Assembly (NCBI GenBank): GCA_019637615.1 | Contig: JAHBVJ010000017.1 | Location: 62,001-126,000, forward strand | Reading direction: 5' to 3' | DNA: 64,000 nt | Source of the DNA: Anaerolineae bacterium | GTDB taxonomy: Bacteria > Chloroflexota > Anaerolineae > Aggregatilineales > UBA2796 | Shown: in pieces, positions 10,225-18,103 of the stretch | Numbering within the stretch: the stretch's first letter is position 1 | Layout of the letters: each line of letters opens with the position of its first letter | Made by a program: the position numbers and the translations under genes | Notes under the pieces: generated by a model | The model's database searches: none | What the model was told of the DNA's origin: nothing | The model's input: the letters and a program-made list of their open reading frames with translations, nothing else

Positions 10225-10271
10225 CGATGGTTAGGCGACGGCATCCCCGATAAGAAAATAACCTCTTTACC

Positions 10272-10655
10272 TCATTTGTCCTTATCTTCATCTTCCGCTG
10301 CCTCTTCTTCTGCCTCGCGCTTTGACTCCAGATGGAAATGATGCAGGATACGATGGAAGATCGGCACGACAAGGACTCCAACCGACACCAGAAATATGAT
10401 CCCTGAAAACAGCGCGTAGAAAGACGCGAACAACTTGCCCGCATCCGTTTGCAGCGGGTTGACTGGCCCCATGCCGCCCAAGATCATCGCCGCGTTCAGG
10501 GTGGCGTCGATCCACGACATATGCTCGAACGCGCGATAGCCCAGAATGCCGATCAGCCATGATCCGCTCACGAGCAAAATGGCGGCAATGGCATAGCGAC
10601 CCACACGGCGTAAAAATACAGGCCACGTCGCTAATGGCTGTGTATGATGCTCCAC
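10272..10655 (-). CDS. Small membrane protein with channel-like pore segment
   Basis: A 127-residue protein. One hydrophobic helix lies at about 20-40, a short amphipathic stretch DATLNAAMILGGMGPVNPLQ at about 50-70, a second helix at about 75-100, then a highly charged cytoplasmic tail (ESKREAEEEAAEDEDKDK). Helix, short pore-like segment with a Gly-rich turn, then helix is the layout of two-TM ion channels, but the K+ filter TVGYG is replaced by GGMGPVN. I therefore call it channel-like, not a K+ channel. It is convergent with the histidine kinase gene, 48 nt apart. Confidence 0.5.
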   Translation of the reverse strand: MEHHTQPLATWPVFLRRVGRYAIAAILLVSGSWLIGILGYRAFEHMSWIDATLNAAMILGGMGPVNPLQTDAGKLFASFYALFSGIIFLVSVGVLVVPIFHRILHHFHLESKREAEEEAAEDEDKDK

Positions 10656-10762
10656 GATAGATTCCTCGCCAACTCAATCATCCGTGTCTCATAACCCCAT
10701 TGGCAACCTGTCCGTTGCTCGGTCAGGTCAGCACGGGTTGGCAGCGAGGAAACCCGCCGCGA

Positions 10763-13177
10763 TCAGCCCACCTGCACCGAGTTTATGAATGCTGTCACAT
10801 CGGGCGGCACGAACGTGTAGGCTGGATAGTTGACATCCGCAATGTAGATTTTGCCGTCGATCTCCCAAACATAAATCTCCATGGCGATCAGTCCACGCAA
10901 GCGGTAGCGTATCTGCTGCTTCCCATTGGCCTCGGCAAGTTGCAGATTCGATACAGTCACCGCGTCCGAACTATTCGTCATCGTCAACGATTCAATGATC
11001 TGCGCCATCCAATCGGGTTTTGCGGCCTCGCCATTGGTTGCAGTTGAGGTCAGATCGAGGCGTCTAACCTTGGACGCCGCGTTGACGTCCAGCACCGCGA
11101 CCTCGTAATTGTTCATGCCATCGTTCAATTCGTACATCGCTGCTGGCACATGGTAATCCCCGATGTACATCGCGCTCGACAGCCGGAGTGGCGCTTTGGG
11201 AAAGGCGGCACGTATCTTCGCCTCAGGATCGTAGTAACCTTGCCCTTCAACAAAATGCGCCGTATCCGCTTGTTGATTGCCGTAGTAGCCAGTTAAAGTA
11301 AGCCGCCTGACGGTATCCGTCGTGAAGGAACTAATGAACAATTGCACGGCGACGAAGAACGCTGTCATTGCCGCGATCCGTGCCGCAAAGGGACGGCGTA
11401 GAGTCGGTACGTGCGTGCGGGTCAGCAGATCGGACTGCTTCGGCAACCAACGACGTAGGACACGAATCCCTACCAGCCACGGCAAATTGATGATGGCAAC
11501 ACCGATCAGAAAGCCGACCAGCGCGCTATTGTATTCTTGAGGTGGATACACTTCCCGCACCATCGCCATGGTCAGGGCAAAGTTGACGAGATTTAGGGTC
11601 AAGATGCCGAGAATCACCCATCTCAAGGTGAGGCGTCTGGCAAACAAGTTATGTGTTAGCCAGATTCCGAGCACCGTATTCAGCGCGTATAGAGCTAACC
11701 AAGTAACAGGAATGGGAATGCTAACCGGTATATTGAAGCCGGAGAGGAAGGCCACGAGTACCGCGCCCAACGAACCAGTGGCGATGAGACGGATCGCCGT
11801 TGCCAACAGTGTAATCGCAGGATCGTGCTGGAATTTGCGGACATCTTCTGGCACCACATTGAAACTGAACAACAGGTTACTGTCTTCGCCACCACGCAGG
11901 GAGAAAGCCAGAATATCAAGTTTGCGCTGCAAATCCGTCCGGCAGTTCACCCATTGCAGCGAAGTCAGATGCGCTGTGTTGCCATCGATGTCGATTGGTG
12001 TGACCACAAGACACAGGATTTCACCTGCGTAGGTTACTAACCATGAGTCGATGTCCTCACGCGGGGTTTTGTCGGAGAGAATCGCGATCTGAGTATCCGC
12101 ATCCGCCGCCGGAACTTCCTGATGCTGATATTTGCCCATTTTTTCACGCAGCAACCGCGCGATATTCTCATCGGCAGGGGCGTAGTGGAGGGCATACAAC
12201 TTCGGGGTGCCTTCCAAGGTGTTCCGCGCCTGTTTGATCGAGTCGATGATGCGGCTGGCAACCCGTTCACGGAAACGCGCCGGAACACGCGTGGGTGGCA
12301 GCCAACGCAAGACATCGGCTGAACGATGGGTGCTGTAGCCCGCGTAGATGAACAGCAGCGCCACCGGAGCTGTCGCCAGCACGAGCACGATGGCATCGAT
12401 CAGAGATTGATTGTCGTTGTACTGGCTGTAAGTGCTCCCGAATGCCTGAAGCAGACCGAGCAGCGTGATGAGCAACGCAATGAGCCAGAGTCCGCCGATG
12501 ACGACGGCGGGAAAGACGGCGAGGAAACGCAGATTCTCGAAATCGATACGATGCCGCAGCAACCGCCAATAGGTAAGCGACAGCCAGCCCGCGATCGGAA
12601 GCAACAAGGCGATCACGAGCGGGCTTACCGTAGTGGACTGCGCCAAGGCAATTGTTCCCACCACCGCGCCCACGATGATCGCCAGTACGAACAAGGCGGA
12701 TGTCAGCGCGATAGCCCAGATCGAACGGGGCATTCTGGTCGGGATGTTGAAACGGTTAGGGTGTGGCGCAGCGTCATGGACTTCTTCGCCAGTTTTCAAC
12801 ATGTCGATGAGGCGCGCCGCGTTGTCGTCAAATTTCACGCGAAAATCGATGATCGGCAGATCCTTGAGCGCATCCGGCAGATCTACGGCTTCGTAGATGC
12901 ATACGTAGATCGGGAGCTGATGTGCCAAGGCATGTTCCCATTCTTGACGCACATAGGGAGATTGCACGGCTTTTTGCGAGGCAATGAGTACCAGCCGATC
13001 ACTGGACGCGAGACCGCGATCAATTTCTTGCTGCCAATGGCAACCGGGGCGCAACTGTTGTAGATCAAACCAAACCGCGATCTCGCTCTCAATCAGCTTG
13101 AGACTCAATGACTCGGCAAAATGCACCTGCTGGCGTGAGTAGCTTATGAAAACGTTCGTCGTCGGAAGAGTTGACAT
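10763..13177 (-). CDS. TIR-domain polytopic membrane protein with second degenerate TIR
   Basis: An 804-residue protein. Residues 7-130 form a TIR domain: FISYSRQQ, the D-rich WFDLQQLRPG loop, VLIASQKAVQSPYVRQEWEHAL with a candidate catalytic Glu79 (Ser73-x2-Val-x2-Glu, as in NADase TIRs), and a C-terminal IDFRVKF strand. Four hydrophobic helices follow (about 152-176, 184-204, 216-242, 259-281). Then comes a soluble block (325-425) with the TIR order LYALHYAPADENIARLL, QIAILSDK and SWLVTYAGEIL but no Glu at the catalytic place. Five more helices (458-618) lead to a roughly 185-residue C-terminal domain, probably outside the membrane. The architecture suggests a membrane-bound TIR signalling or NAD-processing protein. 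Divergent from the APH-like gene. Confidence 0.75.
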   Translation of the reverse strand: MSTLPTTNVFISYSRQQVHFAESLSLKLIESEIAVWFDLQQLRPGCHWQQEIDRGLASSDRLVLIASQKAVQSPYVRQEWEHALAHQLPIYVCIYEAVDLPDALKDLPIIDFRVKFDDNAARLIDMLKTGEEVHDAAPHPNRFNIPTRMPRSIWAIALTSALFVLAIIVGAVVGTIALAQSTTVSPLVIALLLPIAGWLSLTYWRLLRHRIDFENLRFLAVFPAVVIGGLWLIALLITLLGLLQAFGSTYSQYNDNQSLIDAIVLVLATAPVALLFIYAGYSTHRSADVLRWLPPTRVPARFRERVASRIIDSIKQARNTLEGTPKLYALHYAPADENIARLLREKMGKYQHQEVPAADADTQIAILSDKTPREDIDSWLVTYAGEILCLVVTPIDIDGNTAHLTSLQWVNCRTDLQRKLDILAFSLRGGEDSNLLFSFNVVPEDVRKFQHDPAITLLATAIRLIATGSLGAVLVAFLSGFNIPVSIPIPVTWLALYALNTVLGIWLTHNLFARRLTLRWVILGILTLNLVNFALTMAMVREVYPPQEYNSALVGFLIGVAIINLPWLVGIRVLRRWLPKQSDLLTRTHVPTLRRPFAARIAAMTAFFVAVQLFISSFTTDTVRRLTLTGYYGNQQADTAHFVEGQGYYDPEAKIRAAFPKAPLRLSSAMYIGDYHVPAAMYELNDGMNNYEVAVLDVNAASKVRRLDLTSTATNGEAAKPDWMAQIIESLTMTNSSDAVTVSNLQLAEANGKQQIRYRLRGLIAMEIYVWEIDGKIYIADVNYPAYTFVPPDVTAFINSVQVG

Positions 13178-13407
13178 ACGCGCGACCTCATCATTCGGAA
13201 ATTCATCTGAATGGAATATCCATATGGTATGGAAGCAAATACCTGCGTCAATCGACTGTAAATAGAATTAATGAGAATTTGCAGTTTTTTCTGGTTCTGT
13301 CACAGGTTGCGGCGATTTGCAAAACAGAATCCGATATGCCAATGTAGGTGAGTCTCGTACCGCATCGACCTTGCCTGCTAATCCGTAGAGCGCAGTAGTC
13401 CGTCATC

Positions 13408-14331
13408 ATGACACGCCAAGCAATTACCCTGACTTACGAAACGTTCCAAGCCATCTGGGATCAGCATCGGCTTGGACGGGTAGAAAGCGTGATTCAAGCT
13501 AGTCGTGGCATCAACAATCCGACTTTTCTCATCAACGATCAGTACGCGATCCGGTTCGATGGGCTTGGGTTGGAAGGTCGCTCACGATTCTTCGGTGAGG
13601 CGCTCGCTTATGAACGCTTGGCGGAACATCATATTCCCGCGCCGAGGGTGATCGCTGTCGATGTCTCGAAACGCGTCGTCCCGCATGACTACCTCTTGAT
13701 GACCAAAGTCGCGGGCATGACCATTGTAGATAGCTGGTCGAGCCTGACCCGCGATCAGCGCGAGCAGGTTGCCTACGAGGCGGGGCATTATCTGGCGCTG
13801 ATGCATGAGATCACGTTTGAAGGCTATGGCAAGCTGAAACTGCCCGCTGCCGAGCGCTTCCCGACGTGGTACGGCTACGTGATGGATTATTTGCAGCGCT
13901 ACGGTGCAGAAGCCGTAAACGACGGTATTCTCACCAATGCGCAAGGCGAGCAGTTGCAGAGAATTTTTGAGGCGCAGCGTGGGATGTTCGAGCGCGTGCA
14001 ACCCGCGCGCTTGATCCATTGGGATTTTCATTTTGAGAATGTGCTGCAAGAAAATGGGCAGGTGACGGGAATTTTAGATTTCGAGTGGGCGCTGTGCGGC
14101 GATCCGGCGTTCGACTTCCGCTTGGAATGGCAGTGGGAGCAAACGTGCCCCGGCAGCAGCGGGGCGTTATATCGCGGCTATCTGGCGGCGCGTGCATTGC
14201 CGGATGATCAAGCATTGCGCGTCAGGCTGTATTCGCTGCTCGGCTTCCTCGATTGGGCAGTAGACGCGCAAAATGACGGGGAACGCGTTTGGGCACGCAC
14301 CAAATTGATGGAGGGTCTAGCCGCATTTTAG
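13408..14331 (+). CDS. APH-family small-molecule kinase
   Basis: A 307-residue aminoglycoside-phosphotransferase/choline-kinase fold protein. The catalytic loop is LIHWDFHFENVLQ (Asp and Asn of HxDxxxxN) near residue 205 and the metal site is GILDFEWALCGDPAFD near 225. N-terminal ATP-lobe elements are ASRGINNPTFLI and YAIRFD. Family members phosphorylate antibiotics, sugars, amino acids or choline; substrate cannot be read here and there is no resistance context. A weak ribosome site precedes ATG 13408. It ends 57 nt before the next gene. Confidence 0.82.
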   Translation: MTRQAITLTYETFQAIWDQHRLGRVESVIQASRGINNPTFLINDQYAIRFDGLGLEGRSRFFGEALAYERLAEHHIPAPRVIAVDVSKRVVPHDYLLMTKVAGMTIVDSWSSLTRDQREQVAYEAGHYLALMHEITFEGYGKLKLPAAERFPTWYGYVMDYLQRYGAEAVNDGILTNAQGEQLQRIFEAQRGMFERVQPARLIHWDFHFENVLQENGQVTGILDFEWALCGDPAFDFRLEWQWEQTCPGSSGALYRGYLAARALPDDQALRVRLYSLLGFLDWAVDAQNDGERVWARTKLMEGLAAF

Positions 14332-14388
14332 CGGGGTTCTTCTGAGTTATAATTAGCGACATTGATCAATCAGTGAAGGCACCTTTCA

Positions 14389-14796
14389 ATGACGGATATT
14401 GTCATCCATGAACCTCTTGCCTCGCGATTACAGCAAATTGCGCAACAAGAGCAGCGGAGTATCGAAGCCGTGCTTGAAACGATGCTCCAACGGTATCCAC
14501 TCCTCGGAAATTTACCAACTCAAGAGCAGCTTGAACTAGAAGCCTTTGGTTATTTATCTGTGCCTACCTTGAAAAGCATTGTCCGTGAACAGATGCCCAT
14601 GACACTTCAGTCGCAGATGCAGGTGTTGATGGACAAGAATTCGTTAGGTGCGATCTCGGCAGAAGAATATGAAACATTGGCACAGCTCGTTGAACAAGGA
14701 CAGCAATTGATATTGCGTAAAGCGTGGGCTGCCAAAGTGCTTATGGATCGTGGAATCAGCATCACTACCGATGATTTCGCTCCTGAAAATGAATGA
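14389..14796 (+). CDS. Small protein paired with HNH endonuclease
   Basis: A 135-residue soluble, mostly helical protein (MTDIVIHEPLASRLQQIAQQ, then EAVLETMLQRYPLL). The N-terminal pattern, a short strand followed by a helix rich in hydrophobic heptads and 'SIEAVLETML', recalls ribbon-helix-helix-like small proteins, but I cannot confirm DNA binding. Its last 8 nt overlap the start of the HNH gene, and such a two-gene arrangement suggests a functional pair. It could be a regulator or an antitoxin-like partner; this is inference. Base composition is noticeably more AT-rich than the neighbours, which hints at acquisition as a cassette. Confidence 0.6.
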   Translation: MTDIVIHEPLASRLQQIAQQEQRSIEAVLETMLQRYPLLGNLPTQEQLELEAFGYLSVPTLKSIVREQMPMTLQSQMQVLMDKNSLGAISAEEYETLAQLVEQGQQLILRKAWAAKVLMDRGISITTDDFAPENE

Positions 14797-15205
14797 GCTT
14801 ACATCTTGGGCCGCAACTGTTCGATTTGTGCATCAACGAGCAAATAACTGTTGCGAATATTGTCAAACATGTCAGAGAGTCACCGGGCAGGCAATGCATG
14901 TTGAGCATATTGATCCGCAAGGTGGCGATCATCCTGACAATTTATGTTTGTCTTGTCCCAATTGCAATCTCAGTAAAGCGAAACGAACAACGGCGCATGA
15001 TCCTGATACGAATAGTCTTGTCCCATTATTTAATCCTCGAACTCAAAACTGGCTTGAGCATTTCCGATGGATTGAAAACGGTCAGTGGATTGAAGGGATA
15101 AGCCCAATTGGAAGAGCAACAATTATCAATCTAAAAATGAATATGGAACGTATCATCATTGCTCGTGCGATCTGGATTAGTGCAGGAAAGCATCCACCAA
15201 GATGA
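14789..15205 (+). CDS. HNH endonuclease
   Basis: A 138-residue HNH nuclease. The zinc and catalytic residues are all visible: Cys22-x2-Cys25, the HNH core His37-Val-Glu-His40, Asn51 and Cys56-x2-Cys59 with Asn60 and Lys63 (CPNCNLSK). I chose ATG 14789, which overlaps the upstream gene by 8 nt, over an in-frame ATG at 14750; translational coupling is likely. Proteins of this compact type occur widely beside small helical genes and are presumed DNA nucleases; target specificity is unknown. Its stop overlaps the alkyltransferase-like start by 4 nt (ATGA), so three genes form one operon. AT-richer than its surroundings. Confidence 0.87.
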   Translation: MNELTSWAATVRFVHQRANNCCEYCQTCQRVTGQAMHVEHIDPQGGDHPDNLCLSCPNCNLSKAKRTTAHDPDTNSLVPLFNPRTQNWLEHFRWIENGQWIEGISPIGRATIINLKMNMERIIIARAIWISAGKHPPR

Positions 15206-15570
15206 GAACCTTCAATGAGAAAGTCTGGGAAGTGGCACGCCATATTCCCTACGGCAAGGTAACGAGTTACGGGCGGATCGCCAAGTTGATCGGCGCTCCA
15301 CAAGCGGCGCGCGAAGTAGGCTGGGCGATGGCAGCGCTCGGCAACCAGCCACACGGCGACGCTGTGCCTTGGCATCGCGTGGTCAACGGCGAAGGGCGCA
15401 TCAGCATCAGCAACCACGATCATGGGGCGGATGAACAGCGCCGGTTATTGATGGCGGAAGGTGTGCTCTTTGACGGTGACAATGACCTGAAGATTTCGGG
15501 GTTTACTGCTATACTCTGGTCGCCATCGCCAGTAGAGATTCAACATCTACTCGATGAAGGGGCTGAATGA
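15202..15570 (+). CDS. Alkyltransferase-like protein (ATL, catalytic Cys replaced by Trp)
   Basis: A 122-residue protein matching the DNA-binding domain of O6-alkylguanine-DNA alkyltransferase: HIPYGKVTSYGRIAKLIG (with the nucleotide-flipping Tyr), the Arg finger in QAAREVGWAMA (Arg37) and the active-site segment VPWHRVVN at 55-62. In true MGMT this reads PCHRV; Trp57 here replaces the alkyl-accepting Cys, which defines the ATL group. ATLs bind O6-alkylguanine without repairing it and hand the lesion to nucleotide excision repair. It overlaps the HNH gene by ATGA, placing a lesion sensor in an operon with a nuclease. Confidence 0.92.
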   Translation: MRTFNEKVWEVARHIPYGKVTSYGRIAKLIGAPQAAREVGWAMAALGNQPHGDAVPWHRVVNGEGRISISNHDHGADEQRRLLMAEGVLFDGDNDLKISGFTAILWSPSPVEIQHLLDEGAE

Positions 15571-15717
15571 AGTGGCCTTGCATGTCGATCATCACTATCT
15601 AAACATGAGGATCGTCACGTAGTTTCCGCGTAACTTTCTCGTAGCTACGGGTTAGATCGTTCGAGCCGTATCACACGTATAACTTTGTAGTCCGGTTTTG
15701 TGGAGGAGAGCGCACTT

Positions 15718-16878
15718 ATGAGCGTAACTGCTGTTAATTCCCCTGTGATTCGCGCTGAGGAGCGCATTAAGCCGGAAGGATTATGGCTGCGCAGCCGCAA
15801 TTGGGACACGTTCTATATGACCATGAGCGTGTTTCTCGTGCCGCTGCCTTATCTGGTCTATTTGCTAGGCGTGAATTTGGGTATTCATGACGATGTGGCG
15901 CGCAACGGCGTTAACCTCGTGGTAGCGCTGCTGGTTGGTGGCCCGCACATGTATGCCACCTTCTTGCGTACAGCGCTAGACAAGAACTTCGTCAAACGCT
16001 ATCCCATGTTGATCCGTTCTTCGATCATCATCCCGATTGTGGTCGTCTCGTTAGCTTTCCTGAACTTGTCGCTGCTGCTCACGATCTTCTTCTTCTGGGC
16101 ATCGATCCACGTGCTGCATCAGGTCACCTACGTGGTGGAACTGTACAACCACCGCGCGACGGGCAAAGTCAAAGGTTCTGCCGTCACGCTGTGGGCACGC
16201 TTGATCGACTATGCGTTGATCCTGACCTGTCTGTTCCCGATTGCGGCGCTCAAGATCAGCCGTCAAGATTTCAGGATCGGCACGAATGACCTGACCAAGG
16301 TGATCCCCGATTTCTTCTTCACCAAGAATCCGGGCGAAGTGCCGTGGTTCTTCCTATTGATGGCGGGCTTGTTCGGGGTGGCGTTGGTCGCCTTCCTGAT
16401 CAAGAGCTACATCGAATGGCGCGGCGGCTACATCCACTGGCCTAAGACCATTTTCATCCTGATTTCGGCGTTGGTGGCGGCGACGATGCCCGCGTTGGAT
16501 AACCTCGATACGGCTTTCCAAGGGTTGAACACGTGGCACTCGTTCCAATATCTCGCGCTGACGTTTTACCTGATCAAGCTGCGCGAACAGAGCGGCGATC
16601 TGAATGGTGCGATGCCGACCATCCGCAAATTTGCCGCTGATAAATCCTCCGCGCGCTTGTATATGTTTAGCGCCAGCATGATCTTGGGATCGTTGGTGTT
16701 GGGGTTCGCCGTGTATATGATCGTCGGGATCGTTGACCCCAGCCGCAGCGCCAATGCACGCTTCGACACGGCCTACTACACCGCGATCTTGTGCTTCCTG
16801 TGGATACACTACTATCATGATCACTTCCTGTTCACCGACTTTGAAGCAATCGAACGGCAAACGGCTCCGGCTGCCTAG
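15718..16878 (+). CDS. Polytopic membrane protein with conserved-looking His clusters
   Basis: A 386-residue protein with about eight to nine hydrophobic helices. ATG 15718 follows GGAGGAG; a GTG at 15700 is inside that site and is rejected. Histidines lie in or next to helices: GGPHMYATFLRT (near 80), ASIHVLHQVTYVVELYNH (near 130), NTWHSFQYLALTFYL (near 275) and WIHYYHDHFLF close to the C-terminus. Such intramembrane His sets occur in di-metal membrane oxygenases and desaturases (for example Brp/Blh carotene dioxygenases), but the spacing does not match any family I can name. Function unknown. A hairpin terminator follows. Confidence 0.68.
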   Translation: MSVTAVNSPVIRAEERIKPEGLWLRSRNWDTFYMTMSVFLVPLPYLVYLLGVNLGIHDDVARNGVNLVVALLVGGPHMYATFLRTALDKNFVKRYPMLIRSSIIIPIVVVSLAFLNLSLLLTIFFFWASIHVLHQVTYVVELYNHRATGKVKGSAVTLWARLIDYALILTCLFPIAALKISRQDFRIGTNDLTKVIPDFFFTKNPGEVPWFFLLMAGLFGVALVAFLIKSYIEWRGGYIHWPKTIFILISALVAATMPALDNLDTAFQGLNTWHSFQYLALTFYLIKLREQSGDLNGAMPTIRKFAADKSSARLYMFSASMILGSLVLGFAVYMIVGIVDPSRSANARFDTAYYTAILCFLWIHYYHDHFLFTDFEAIERQTAPAA

Positions 16879-16906
16879 CGATCAGAACAATTCGTAACTT
16901 AGTGAT

Positions 16907-16937
16907 GGGCGGGTCGCGACAGACTCGCCCTCTTTTT
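16907..16937 (+). terminator. Intrinsic terminator
   Basis: Stem gggcgggt (16907-16914) with actcgccc (16923-16930), 8 bp with one G-U, followed by tcttttt. It ends the unit of the His-rich membrane protein; the next gene starts 8 nt beyond the T-run. Confidence 0.75.
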
Positions 16938-16944
16938 GAAAGAG

Positions 16945-17766
16945 ATGCGATTGGTTTATTCTGAAAGATCACGGCACATACAAACCGCCAGCTTGTGGTC
17001 GCTGCTGATCTTATTCAGTCTCCTCGCTGCTACGATTCCATATTCCAGTCATGCCCAGACAGCAACGCTCACGCCGACAGTAACCTCCACCACGATGCCG
17101 GTTAGCGACGGCCTTCAACTCCAAATCGGGCAAACGGTGCAGGGCAACATCAGCCAGTCCAAGCAGCGTGACCGCTTGATCCTCTTTGGCGCGGCGGGAA
17201 CGGTGGTGTCGCTCGGCATGTTCACACCGTTGGACAGCCGCCTCGTCCCGCGCATCGAAATCTACGCACCGAACGGAGAAGTCGTCGCCTCGACCACGCA
17301 TCCGACGGGCGCGGTGATCCTCGGCTATCAACTGCCCGTCACGGGCGCGTATATCGTGTTCGCCAGCGCGGACGGCAACCGTACACGCGGAGCCTATCTC
17401 ATCACGCTGACGGCGGGTACGGCAGTGCGCGAACTGGTACGCGGAGCCTTGACGTTAGATAGCACCCTGCGCGATGGTGCGTTGACACGGGTCGGTGATA
17501 GAGATGTGTACGAGGTCGATCTGCCCGCTAACGTTACCCTTTCCGCTAATGTGGTGCCCTATCAGAGCGCCCTCGTGCCCGTGGTCGAGATCATCGATCC
17601 GACGGGCAACCTGATGGCGCGGGCGACTGGCAGCAGCGGGCTACGGCAGGTCACGCTGACGCCTTCCATCGGGCAGGCAGGGCGCTATCAGATTCGCATC
17701 GTCGGGCAGGGGCAGACGATTGGACGCTATCTGATCTCGGTGCGCGTGATCACGCCGACAAGTTAA
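16945..17766 (+). CDS. Exported protein with two PPC-like beta domains
   Basis: A 273-residue protein from ATG 16945 (a TTG at 16936 lies in the terminator T-run and is unlikely). Signal segment LWSLLILFSLLAATIPYSSHA, cleaved near residue 38, followed by a short TPT linker. Two repeats of a roughly 100-residue beta domain follow: QLQIGQTVQGNISQSKQRD...PRIEIYAPNGEVV...GAYIVFA and GALTLDSTLRDGALTRVGD...PVVEIIDPTGNLM...GRYQIRI. The pattern G-x-I-x8-DxY/F, I-x-DPxG, GxYxI is that of PPC (bacterial pre-peptidase C-terminal) domains, used as extracellular adhesive or protein-binding modules. No enzyme domain is present. Confidence 0.68.
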   Translation: MRLVYSERSRHIQTASLWSLLILFSLLAATIPYSSHAQTATLTPTVTSTTMPVSDGLQLQIGQTVQGNISQSKQRDRLILFGAAGTVVSLGMFTPLDSRLVPRIEIYAPNGEVVASTTHPTGAVILGYQLPVTGAYIVFASADGNRTRGAYLITLTAGTAVRELVRGALTLDSTLRDGALTRVGDRDVYEVDLPANVTLSANVVPYQSALVPVVEIIDPTGNLMARATGSSGLRQVTLTPSIGQAGRYQIRIVGQGQTIGRYLISVRVITPTS

Positions 17767-17837
17767 GGCAGCAGTTGCAGAATTCTTACGGCAATTTGCA
17801 CGAAGTAACATGATTACCACTTGTGCAAAACGCCACA

Positions 17838-17866
17838 TTGACGCTACAATAATCACGTTCTATTCT
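17838..17866 (+). promoter_or_regulatory. Probable sigma-70 promoter of the arg operon
   Basis: TTGACG at 17838-17843, a 17-nt spacer, then TATTCT at 17861-17866. The transcript would start near 17873, about 30 nt before the leader peptide ATG. Confidence 0.65.
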
Positions 17867-17902
17867 AGTGTCGCAATTTAACGGATAAGTTCTAACTACC
17901 TG

Positions 17903-17986
17903 ATGTTGACCCTTTTGTCCTGCCCGCGTCGTGAGCGCCGTCCCCGTACCACCAGCCATAGTCTGGGCGGGCGTTCCGCGCTGTAG
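17903..17986 (+). CDS. Arginine-rich leader peptide of the arg attenuator
   Basis: A 27-codon ORF (ATG 17903, TAG 17984-17986), too short for usual gene callers. Residues 9-15 read RRERRPR, five Arg in seven codons (17927-17947), all CGT or CGC; a sixth Arg is residue 24. The ribosome site is weak (ggataag at 17883-17889). Ribosomes short of charged tRNA-Arg would stall at 17927-17947, on top of segment 1 (17922-17927), and free segment 2 (17961-17972) to pair with the left arm of the terminator. Its place directly before argC makes a chance Arg run unlikely. Predicted regulator in cis, not a functional protein. Confidence 0.7.
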   Translation: MLTLLSCPRRERRPRTTSHSLGGRSAL

Positions 17987-18015
17987 GGTCACGAAACAAC
18001 CCAACTCGTACAGCC

Positions 18016-18049
18016 ACCCCTCAGACCTGCCGTCTGGGGGGTTTTTATT
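18016..18049 (+). terminator. Attenuator terminator upstream of argC
   Basis: Arms 18016-18026 and 18032-18042 form an 11-bp stem with one G-U and a 5-nt loop, followed directly by ttttattt. The left arm (cccctcagac) can alternatively pair with gtctgggcgg at 17961-17970, which itself can pair as gcgggc (17967-17972) with gcccgc (17922-17927): the 1:2, 2:3 and 3:4 set of a classical attenuator. Confidence 0.82.
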
Positions 18050-18103
18050 TGTCTAAGTGGTGCGCATCGGGAGATTGCGCATCCAAGGGAGAGGAGCCTA
18101 AGC

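Larger units (their letters stand above)
17767..18103 (+). promoter_or_regulatory. arg operon leader: promoter, leader peptide and attenuator
   Basis: This 337-nt region before argC contains, in order, a sigma-70-like promoter (17838-17866), an ORF for a 27-residue Arg-rich peptide (17903-17986), a segment that can pair either backward or forward (17961-17972) and a strong terminator (18016-18049), then the argC ribosome site. The layout is that of classical ribosome-mediated transcription attenuation responding to charged tRNA-Arg. The first 70 nt hold nothing I recognise apart from the end of the upstream unit. Confidence 0.72.

Noticed and set aside
10272..10655. Potassium channel
   Set aside because: The layout is similar but the TVGYG selectivity filter is absent, so only a channel-like label is given.
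12326..13063. 245-codon plus-strand frame opposite the TIR gene
   Set aside because: Antisense shadow; the minus strand has a coherent TIR and membrane-helix pattern.
13408..14331. Antibiotic-resistance aminoglycoside phosphotransferase
   Set aside because: The kinase motifs are common to the whole APH/choline-kinase superfamily; no resistance or mobile context is present.
18016..18049. The strong hairpin as a simple terminator of the upstream exported-protein gene
   Set aside because: It lies 250 nt past that gene and downstream of a good promoter and an Arg-rich ORF whose flanks can pair with it; attenuation explains all parts. A double role is not excluded.
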